A stretch of DNA of 64,000 bases from Anadara kagoshimensis. Lineage: Eukaryota > Mollusca > Bivalvia > Arcoida > Arcidae. Each line of letters starts with the position of its first letter. Position 1 is the stretch's first letter. Under the pieces are notes generated by a model. The model saw only the letters and a list, made by a program, of their open reading frames with translations, was not told the origin of the DNA and did no database searches. This document shows positions 45,301-57,300 of this stretch, in pieces. The translations under genes and the position numbers were made by a program. The stretch spans positions 6,842,163-6,906,162 of the forward strand of contig CM037866.1 of assembly GCA_021292105.1 (NCBI GenBank), read 5' to 3'.

Positions 45301-48300
45301 TTACTATCCATGAAATAAAAGCCTTGATATAAGTGAAAGAATCTTGACTGTGGAGTAAAACTCTATTACTTCACTCACTCCACTCTTTACTCTCAACTTA
45401 CTTTTAGTGGTGACAGAATCTGACAAATCGCTAGGATAACCGACAGCTTCAGAATTTTGTGCTCGGATGAAAAATATGTAGGTGGTTTTTGGTATTAAAT
45501 TTTCGACCACAAAAGTCTCTCCATTAATTGGTGATCTGGATTTCACCCATCCCTGTATGAAAATAGAAATTAAATTGAAAGAAACTATATTACAAATGAT
45601 TTGTCATATAAACAGAAAGTTTGGATGCAAATTTTGGTTATTTATCAAAATGGTAAGACTTGAAACCAAAAACCTATTTTGTATCAATTATCGCCCTTTC
45701 AATTTGATATTTGAATCTTAGAGCAAGGACTTTAGTTTTTATAAAATTTTGTAGAAATTTCTAGATATTATAGAATGTAATTTTATTTATCAATTTTTCC
45801 TGCAATTGGTGTGAGGACTACTGACTAAGAAGTTAATACCAACACGGCTGTCTAGTGCTGCAAAATTAAAACAATTAGTTTAGTTATTTATTTATTTATT
45901 TATCAATTTATTATTTGTAAATCATAAACATGAATAAAAAAACTTATGGTGACTTGTGTTTAAGGATGTGATAGGAAAATATTATTTATTTATTTATTAT
46001 TTATTTATTTTGTGGTAAATCAAATTAAAAATTTAAAGACTTACGGCTCCAGTTTGGTGGCTGTAGTATTCAACAATGTATGACGTGATTGGAGAATCTC
46101 CTGGATTCCTGGGTGGTTGCCATGTCAACCGTAATGAAGAGGATGAAATGTCTGAAATGATTGGTTTGGAAGGTGATCCGGGGTAATTGATAACTTGCTT
46201 GCTGATTGGCTGTCCTGCTGTCACTAAAAATAAAATAAAGTTGACTTATTATAAACAACATAAAATAATTTAAGATTTTATTTTTCTTATAAAATGATAA
46301 GCTTGAAATTTAAAAAAATTAAAATTTTAAATATTTTTTAATGCTGCATGTTCTATTTGTATCATACTTACCAACATCAAGCTGGGCACCCCAAGTTGTC
46401 TCCCCTGTGACACTGGTTGCTTTACACTCGTATTTGCCAGAGTCAGAAACCCGCAGATCTAAAAAAAAACAAACACACAAAAAAAAAAAATTATAGCCAT
46501 GATCATACTAGTAAAATTTGCAAAAGACACTTGTCAATGGTATTAAAAAAAAGAAAAAAAAAGAAGAAGGAAATTTTCCGGTGTACTGTGTGTTACCCTT
46601 TGATACTTCAAGATTGTGTAGAACAATTATTTCCATATAGAATAACATCAGTTGAAAAGTTGTAATAATGACTGGCAGTTTTCTGGAAGGTTTTTTTATT
46701 TTTTATTTTATTTTTATTTTTATTTTTTTTTTAAATGTTAAGGGGTATGGATCACATCAAGCACTGGCGTAATGGCATACCCCAATTAGATAATGCCATG
46801 GACTTTTATAACATTCTTCCTTCCAATAAATGTGTTTTACATAGAAAATACCATAAAACGGGTTTTAACTCTATCATATCAAAAAGAAAGTTTTAAAATA
46901 AGATGGTTTTATAATTTGTAAATAAATCTACAAACAAGTAAAAAAAAGCTTGATTCAACTTTCAGCAAGTGAAGAGACAAACTGTCTAAAACAAGGATCT
47001 GCAAAAGCACAATATTTTCAAATTACAAGCTAAGTCCAACATCTTACAACTGAGCTTAATTAGTATTTAAAAAACTCCTATGACCCCTACCCGTCGTTTA
47101 GTATACAGAGTATATAAGTTTTAAATACCTGATATTTGTAGTGATCCCGTAGCTAGCTGTATAATTCTAGGGTCGTCTGGTAAATGGTTTCCGTTCTTGT
47201 ACCATCCAACGGTTGGTTTAGGATCTCCCATTACTTCACACTGAAGGAGCCCCACAGTTGAACTACGCAGCGACTGGTTTTGTGGGCCGATTCTAATAAT
47301 CGGGGGCGGTCTCGGATCATTTTCTGGAAGATTAAGACCTGAACCTGCTGAAAATGAACGTACAAACAAAGGGAGATAAGCAGGTAATCTACTAATCATG
47401 CAAAACTACAAATAACAACTGCAAAATTTTTTTAATGACTTGTTATCTACGCTACTAAACAAAATGGAGGTTCATGCCAGCCCCTCCTGTATCAACCTAC
47501 TACACTGAAATAAAAAGTTTACAAATTAATGAAAAATATTTACAAGACTGAAATAAATTTTTCAAACTGTTCAGCCAAAATCTAATGAAAACGCTGAAAT
47601 TAATTAATTCTACCCAAAAAAAATACAATGTTCGAAATTTTAATTAAAAATCCTGGATCTAAAATATTTTTGGAATTTTTAGAAACATTATGAAAAATCA
47701 TGGTACATTGCTGCTTTTGTTGAACTTGGGAACCCATTGTTAATTTTAAAAATTAAGGACTTTCGTTTTACTTCTGTACTTCGGCAGTCAGTGTAAATTT
47801 CGAACACTGCATCTACTCCTCTTGATTAATCACTAAAACTCTTAAATCAAACATGAAAATGACTAACATAGAAATAAAACAATAATTGATCTACTTCAAA
47901 ACTCTGCAGGGATTTAAAATCATAACTGCCAAAAACAAAGGTCAAAGGTTAGACAGATTTGCATATTTATAAATAATATCATTAATATATCAAAATCCAG
48001 TTTTACAAAAATCTTTTGTCTGTTGGACCAATAAAATGTGTAACCATAGTTACCACCATCTTGAATTAAAACACAGTTTTAAAAATACAAAATTATCAAG
48101 ACATTGTTCTACAAAATGCATTAATAAGAGAAATTTATTTAAATTCATGTAAGGTATACCAGTCTTGAAAATTGTAGAGATATGGAGTAGTCGCATTTAT
48201 TACCAAGAGTTATTCCCCTTTGTACATAAGGAACAACCTGTTGAATTTATTAAAAGCATACCTCGAACTTCGACCCTAACAGTGGCAGTAGCAGTTCCGA

Positions 48301-51300
48301 GGCCGTTGAGTCCTTCGCACTCATATTCCCCAGCGTCTTCTAATTTAACGTTCCTAATTGTAAGCGTGCCATCAGATGCAACAAAATAACGCCCCTCGGC
48401 AAAATTCGGAAACATCAAACTCTAAAATAGAAATAAGTTGTATTACTTCAATATTGCACGCATTTATAATTACAAAATGATGATGTCGAAAAAATTATAT
48501 TAAATTAAAACCATCAACAGGAATGTTCGATAAAATTAACTCGATTCATAACCAGGAGTAGCGCTTACTTATTACTTTGACTAATCATATTGAAATTTCT
48601 ATGATTCCGTTAAATCTAATAAATGCAGTTTTAAAGTTCCATCAAGCAAGGTTTATTTAATTTAGACTGTTTTCTTTCCTTGAGGCATCACAATGATGAG
48701 TGCAATTAGAATGAAATATTACGTCTTAATTTAATATTTTATATATTTTTAAAAAAAATTATCTTAAGAGCTTGTTTTGTGCATAAACACTTTTTTAAGA
48801 AAGATTTTTGTAAACTGCTAATTTGTCTGTTGAAACAAACACATGTATGACAACAAACAAACAAGCAATACAGTAAAACCTGCTATAGTGTCCAACTCTG
48901 TATAAAGACCACCTGGCCCCAGTTTCACAATTATTTCTTAGCTAAGATTTTTCTTAACTTAAACTTAGCAAATTTTGGTAATCTCTTATTGGAACTACTG
49001 ATAAATAATTTTGTCAAAACCAAATGCAAATGTTTTAATCTAGAAGTGATCTTAAAAATGACACCTTAAATTCCTAAATATCTTGAAAATTAACAAAATT
49101 ATAAAGATTTGAAATTTTGCTATATTTACGTTAAGGAAAATCTTAGCTAAGGAATAATTGTGAAACTGGAGCCTGTCTATAAAAAGCAGTATTTTAAAGT
49201 CCCCTTTTTCATATTTTAACAAAATAATCTCATTACCAATAAAAGACAAACTTTCTATAAAGATCATATGGCTAATGCCTCATGAGTGGTCTTTATATCA
49301 CGTTTTACTGAATTTTTCCATTCCTCTTTTATTTTATCTTTTCATTATCTCTCTTGGTATTTCTTCATTCCTTCTATTTGTCATTTCCATCTCTCTTTCT
49401 CAGTTGACAATTTATAAGGATGAGCATTTTCTCTCAACCAAAAATGAGAGAGAGAGAGAGAGATATTTCTAATATTAATTTGTAATATCTTTGATAAAAC
49501 TTGTTTTTGCCTTTTTCTCTAGTATCAACACAATATAAAATTCCATTAAAATATTCCATTTTATTCATATTAGAAATTGCTTTATTATGATAAATGCATG
49601 TTGTAATTCTTCATGACACATGACAACATTATTTGATGAAATTGCATTATGGGAAGTTATGAGTAATACCCATAATTCTCGAGCATTTCGCAACAGATTT
49701 CCTCTTACAAGTGCTAATGTCCCGTCTCTTTGTTCGGCGTTAAGAAAGAATTTTCAATTTCTTTAGTGCTGACACAAAAATAATGTAATTATGAATTCAT
49801 TCTTCGCACTTAAAAAATCTAAAAAGATATGGAAATCTTGTATGAATTCATCAATGATACGAGTGTTTTTGATTAAGTAATGACTTTTTTTCATTGAAAA
49901 CGGCCCAACACGTCAAAAAATTTAATAGCGAATAAAAGTTGCTATCATCAATCAGAATGAAGGGATTGTGTCATTAAAGAAGCGGCGACTTAAGACGTTT
50001 TATTCCGTTTATTCGAACAATTAATTAAAGACCGAGCAAAGGTCATAGCGAGGCTTTCACGTTTACCAAAAAGCTAATTTTACAAGTGTCTTTTTTATCA
50101 AGTATCTCCATAACTAAGGAACTCAATCGTGATTGGGAGGTGAAACAAGTTAATCGGATTCCGTAAAAGTGTCGTTTTTCCAGCGCCGACTGTTGATGAA
50201 GTCTCTTGGTTCTGGCTTTTAATTTCGAGTTATGTCACCCTTCTGGGTAAGATTTGCGAGCTCTCCCGAGATTTTATGATTAAATTACCGTTATGATTTT
50301 TAAACAACAAAACGCCTCGTCTGTTCGAATCTGTATCGCTAAAAAACGGGAATTGATAGGTTTTCATTTCCTAATGAATGATAAATGATCAGCGTTCTGT
50401 CAGATTTGTTTAGAAAATTATTATTTTGTATTAAGTGAACTCTCATGACATCAAAGAAATTGATAAAAAAAAAATAAATAAATTTCCACTAGAACACACT
50501 TTCTTCTCTCTCTCTCTCTCACTTTCTTTCCTCTTGTAGCCAAGCATTTTTTTAGGAGGTTTAGATTTCGAAAATCTAAAATAACAGATTTCTTAATTTT
50601 CAGAAATAACCTGATTTGCTCATAAAAAACATATACAGATAATTTTAAAGGGACATTTTCTTGGCAAAGGCACTAAACACCATTTCCTTTGCCAATACAA
50701 ATATCATAAACACTGGCAAAATTCTTGGACAAAATTCAAAGAAATTTTTCTTAAATCCATAATTTTTAACTTTAAAAAAATTTGACAAAATTGACAAAAC
50801 TTACTTTTTCTTGGCTAGTGGTTCTGGAACTTCGTTTACTCCAATAAACTGTTGGTGGGGGGTTACCAGTCACCACACACTGCAGCGTGACAGTCCTACT
50901 AACTCCAACTACTGCATCTTCAGGACGCACAACAAATGAAGGAGGGGCTAGTGTAGCAAAAAGAAAACAAGAATAATTCAATAAGTTACACTTAACATGA
51001 ACACTTATTAAAATAGTCATTTATAATGGCAATTAAAATTAAGTTTGTCAGTTTTTGAATGATAATAAATTTACTTGTTGAGAATTTTACGGCACCGATT
51101 CCCTGTCTGGCCAGTCATAATCTTGAAAATGTTTATCAGTTCGTTTCGTCGGTGTTTTTCGTTAAAATAAAATACTGGGACAAAAAACAATATTAAAATG
51201 CTCTACTCTTAATTGTTTATTTTCTGAACAATTTCAGAAATTTTGCATTTTTTCTAAATTTTGTCTAACAATTTAAATGGCATTTTCAAAAGTTTGTCAT

Positions 51301-54300
51301 AATAAAAACTATTTCAATTTTTTTTACATTTTAAGATGCATAAAGATAAAAAGAGATGTTATGACATCCAGCTACAAAAATGGTTCAGTTTGGCATGTTG
51401 ATGGTTGAATATGCCAACATTTATGACTAAGAATGTCATAAAGCCTTAAATCATAGGAATATTTTATCATAAAAATGTAAAATATTATTTGGTATTATAT
51501 TTTATGTAACCAAATAAATTTTCCTCCAAAATAAAATTGTTGGAAGTAAATACTAAATATGTTTTTAATATTTTTAAAATAATGCGAGCAAAATGTGAAA
51601 AGTTACAAGAATTACATAAAATACCAAATTTTATTTTATCTTTTAAAAATTCATTAAAATGGAATAGAAATTTTAAAAAGTTCTTTGACAATTACATTAA
51701 CAGAACATAAACCAAATGTTATATGTTTGTATCAAAAGTGGTACAAAAGTTGAAGGTCACAATTGAGTAGGGTAGGTGTTGAATGGGAAAGAAAGAAAAA
51801 AGATAGCTGATTAAATCGCTAAAAATGAATAATTATGATTGTTAAACTGTATATTGGCCATAAAACACTTGATTTTTATCAATATTGCTATAATAACAAA
51901 AAAACAATATTTTTAAACTCTATTTTTGGCAAATGTAGGTTAAAACTTGACAAGGCACTAGTGTTTTTCTTGATAAGCATCTAACGGTGTAATTTTTCAA
52001 GTTAAGACGCACTCTTCCAAAAAATTAAGTAAAATAATATTTCTTTTTCATTCGATTTGTTCATCTGTACCAGACAAAGACGGATATAACTCGCACTTTG
52101 TTTTATTAACGTGTTTCCGCATTTATAAATCGTCAATTAACCATGTAATTGTCCTTTATTGTTTTATTACCTCCCTTGAATAATTATACTGATAAGCTTT
52201 TTAAGAAAACACGGGGTATGAAATATCTTTTCATTCTTTCCTTGATCAGGTAATGATATATGTTTTGTAATCCGAAATGTTGATAAAAAATTTTTAAGCG
52301 TAATGTCCACCCTGAATATTTACGATGACATATTCATAGTCTCCCTTAGATTGACACTACGATAGACATTATTCAGAATTACATGTTAAGATCACAATAT
52401 CTTAGAAATAAGAATTGAAATGGACGTGATATTTCAACTCATCAGAGATTTTTCCCAATTTAAACATGAGTTTTTATTTCATCGAGTTTCATTTTATTTT
52501 AATATTTCATTTTTTTGGGTTTCATTTCAAGAATTTTAAATTTTATTTCATCTAAATGAAATAAACATAAAATACATTGTATACAAAATATGATGAGACA
52601 GTCATAACAGTAAATTATCTAAATAATCAGCTTTTACTTATTTATTTATTTATTTAATTTATTTATTTATGTTTTTTTTTAAAAAAATCTGACATGAATT
52701 CTTAATTCATGAACAACTGTAGTAAACAGTTTTTGCAATTCCATTGCTAGCAGGTTAATTCATTTATTAATTTTTGTTTTGTTTTTGTTTTTGTTTGTTT
52801 TTTTATTCATTTATCTATTTTCTGTTTGTTTTCTTTTTATTTGTTCTAAATTAACCTTATATATCACCTAATGGAAATATAACAGTTAGAAATCTCAGAA
52901 ATCGCTGTAATGTCCAAAATTCTGTGAATATGTGTACATGTGTGTGTGATGTGTTTACATGTGTGTTGTAAATGTGTGTAATGTTGTGCTGTATAGAGGT
53001 GTATTGTATGTAGAGAATTGTGTTTGTAGAGGGGAATTCATTGGGTAAATATGAAGATATTTACATCGAACACTCAGCTTGGCCACTGCTTCTGCCGTTC
53101 CAACTTCGTTTTTTGCCACACAGATGTAAGTTCCAGCGTCAGACGCTTCCACTGATTCAATCCGTAAAGTCCGGTCACTGAGAACTCTCATCCTGATGGA
53201 AAGGAGAAAAACAAGCGATTAGAATTAAAATGATGAATATTCTATTGTCTTAAAATCAAATTCATGGTTACTATGACGATAAGACAAAAACAAATCAGAT
53301 GGAACTTATGCAACTAAAGGGAGACAACTGACAAACTTAATATGATTTTAAACTTTCAATATTTTTATAAATTGGATTATTTAAAATAAAATTATTATCA
53401 CAAATTATATATTTTTTTTAAATGCAATAAAAGTTGGTTTTTAAATGTTGATTTGTTGAAAAATCAAACTCTGGAAATAATAAAATTTCTTATTATCACT
53501 CATATCTCGCCTTTTAAAATGCTTTTTAGTAACCAAGGTTGTAATCCCACTTGGACAAATTCTAGTATGGGTAAGTTTGTCAGTTTGCAATTAAAGCCCA
53601 TGTAATTTCTCTGGGTACTCCAGTTTCCCAAACTATCCCAGAACTAAACACCTCAATATCAGTGATATGTCACCTCAATATCAGGATATTCCATATCCTC
53701 ATAAGCTTACAATCATACCTTCCATATTTGATAAAGCCTCCCTCCTTTTTCCATTCCACTGTTAATGGCTTGTCCCCAACAACGTCACATGGAAATTCAA
53801 TCTCTCTACCCTCTGGAACGGATATGTCAAATGGAAATCTCTTGAAACTGGGTTTCTCTGAAAACACAAAACACATAATTATTGAATTTTTCCTATTGCA
53901 ATTCATGTTAAATGGTTGAACATAAGTCTGAAAGATGCATGAAAAATGTATGTTGTTGTATCCCAGATAAAATTGTGACCATTGAGATTGTTGCTCATAG
54001 CAACAAGCAACTTGACATCTTTGGATTCCCAGATAAAATTGTAACCATGGAGATGGTCTCCCATAGCAACAAGCAACTTGACAACAACTATTTGGGCATG
54101 CATGTATAAACATATAAACTTGGACGTAATATTACCTAATACACTAAGTGTTGCTACCCCACTCTCTCTATCTCCCGCCATGTTGGTTGCTAAGCAGGTA
54201 TACATCCCAGCATCTCTCTTCCGTGCAGATTTAATGACCAGATCCCCGTTGTCAAGAATTCGTAGATGGCTGTTTCCTGATCCAATCTGTAACAGCTCGC

Positions 54301-57300
54301 TACCTTTGCGCCACAACACACGAGGTTCTGGTTCGCCTTTCGGGGGACGACAGTGGAACGCCACATCTTCACCGACAGCAACTGTTGTATCATCAGGCGA
54401 CTGTCTAAATTCTTTATTGAGTACTGTAAATAAATAATGAAACATGATTATAAAAATTTAGGTTTGAATCCCACTCGGGCAGATTATAGTTCAAGTTGGC
54501 TTGCCAAAGGGCAGTGGTTTTCTCCAGACACTCGGGTTTCCTCCACCACCCACGAAAAGATTGTTACTTGGAGTTTCAGCATCAGAAATTTTGGATTTTT
54601 TTTTTCTTTTGTTGTTGAAAACTTGCCTTGTTCTTATTGAAAAATGTTGCATATTCTTAGCAGTTATGAGTGTTCAAATTAAGACAGTACGTGCTGGAGC
54701 CAAAAATTAATCTAAGGCACCTTTATCATTATAGAGGTTAGGGTTCAAACCGAAGTCGGGTCTAACTAAGACTTGAAAATAGGTAGTAACTATTCTTTCA
54801 CCATTGTTCTGCATTTAGTCAGGGTTCAAATCCAAGCCGTGTCCATCCAAGAATTGAAAATATGTAGTAAATGTTCTTTAACCAAGTACTCAAAATTTAG
54901 GAATAAAAGTAATGGGTCTTTCAAAAGAGACCTTATTAACCGATGATGCCTGGTGTCATGGTAGACATGTTTCTGGCTACTTATTGCCCTGAGTGCAATG
55001 GAAACCACTTCACCTACAGCTAACGGCATCTTGATATAAGTGAAATATTCTTGACTTGGATGTGATAAACCTTTCAATCAATCAATCAATCGATCTTCCA
55101 AAGTCAAGATTACTTAAAACTAAAAGTAAACACTGGATAAAATTAATCAAAATATATTTCCAAAATTGTATTCATTTAATTTTTTTTTTTCATGGAGACA
55201 AGACGCGACACCTTTTGAACTTTGCATGTTGGTCTAAATAGCTAGAAACATATAATATGACATTTCGGAGGCAGTTCCCATAACATACACTTATCACTAT
55301 CGTTAAAATGTGATTAAACTTGAATTTTAAACCTATATAAACTGCCATTCTAATAAAACTCTTAACCTAATGTTACACATTTTGTAGCCAAATGCCGATT
55401 GTTACACACAAAATGAGACCCAGTTGAGATAAAAATCGGTGATCTTCTCAGAGATTAACAATACCAGGTTTCTCAAAATAAATCCAGATTTAAATTTGTT
55501 CCTGTGCATGTTGAAGTGTAATTATGTTATACAACATGCAATTTCCTCTCTCTGTGAAAAGTGAAAATACCCAGGAATAAATAAGACCTGTCTATAAAAG
55601 CACCACCCAAGGAAACCAGAAAAAGTGGCCATTATGGGCAAGTGGTCTTTATATACAGGTTCAAATAATATGAATAAAGAACAGTTGGGATACAATTCTT
55701 CTGGTCTTTATATAGAGGTGGCTTTTAAGGCAGGTTAGACTGTATAACTGGCAATAAATATTGAAATGTTAAATCTTATGTTGTTGCTAAAATATTTAAA
55801 TAGTAACTAAATTTTACCAAATTCTACAAATTCATAAAAAGTTTATTTCTTGTTTGAAATATTACTTACATTAACAATGCAAAAATTCTTCAATGATATC
55901 ACTTCATGTAAATTTTTCTGCTAAAATCTTTAAAAAATTTCCACAAGTGCAATTTCTTTTCCAAAAAACATTCTTGTAAATTTATTTAATTTCATATTTT
56001 TGCTTTAAAGAATTTTCACATTTTTTCAAGTGCACTTCTTTTCCAAAAAACATTAACATCCTTAAAAATTCTTAAATCATTCTCACTTCTCAAAAATTTA
56101 TTAAATTTCATATTTTTGCTTAAATCTTTCAATAATTACCAGATCGTGCACTTCTTTTCCAAAAAACATTAACATCTCAAAAATTCTTAAATGATGCGCC
56201 TTCTCGTAAATTTATAAAATTTCATATTTTTGCTTATCTATTTTAACCTGATTGCCGGATTTCGCCACTTCTGATTCCGACTTTAAATCATAAACCAATG
56301 ATTAATGAAGTTATATTTTCTGTCAAAAATGTTGAGAAATGGTTGAGATTGTCAAGAAATGTTAAGTTGGGGTTTTTCTTTATTTTTGTACCAAATGAAA
56401 AAAGGAATGAATGATTGACAGACAGCATAATGTAAATATCATTTACAAACAGCTGTTTATGTCTTTAAAAACAACACTTAAAATAAATTTTTACAACAGC
56501 AGTAATTTCAAATTCCATAACTCTAAAATTCATCATTTATTTTTTTTTCTGATCTTTCGACTTTTTACATTTCAATTTTTGTACTAATAGCAGTAACTTC
56601 AAAATCCAAACTCTTCAATTCATTATTTTTTCCCCCTTGTCTTTTGACTTTTTATGTTTCAATTTTTGCACCAGCAGCAGTAACTTCAAAATCCACAACT
56701 TTAAAATTCATTTCAAGATTTCTTTTTTCCGATCTTCTGTCATTAAAAATCATGAAATGAGCCTCTTTTTGTTTACAATTTCTTTTTCCCCTCTTGAAAA
56801 GTGTCATTTTTGTCTCAAAAAGCTTCATATCTGGTTTTTCTTGAAAAATTTTAACAGCCTTGTTTCGAATCTTCCATCTTTTTTTAAAATCTTGAAACAT
56901 GCCATTTTCGTCTGGAAAAAGCTAAATATGTCAGGTTTTTTTCTTGAAAACTTTTAACAGCAGTTATGTAAGGACGGAAGAAAGATCCATCAGTCTATAT
57001 CACTTTTAAAAGCATTCTTTGACAGTTTTAAGAGTCGAAGTTACAGTTTTCAAGAGTCGTAGTTACATTTTCAAGAGTCATAGTTACACTTTTTAGGAAT
57101 CGTAGTTACACTTTTTAAGAGTCGTAGTTAGAGTTTTTTAGCATTGTAGTTAAGTATTTTATGGCTGTTCATATTTTGGAATGGGGATACGGCATCAAGG
57201 GATTCAAATTTTAATGTTCCATTTGAATGGAGGGGCCTGTGTGATCCTGTGGTCTAAAGTTTGTTCTTACAAATCAGAGGGTCTCTCCTTGTGTACCTAC

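Noticed and set aside
47931-48000. Possible additional Ig exon between 47347 and 48262
   Set aside because: The two exons already join in phase and complete Ig4 to Ig5 without missing strands.
53670-54113. 147-codon frame as a separate protein
   Set aside because: Its C-terminal half is the Ig3 exon; the N-terminal part is the translated intronic ~70-bp repeat.
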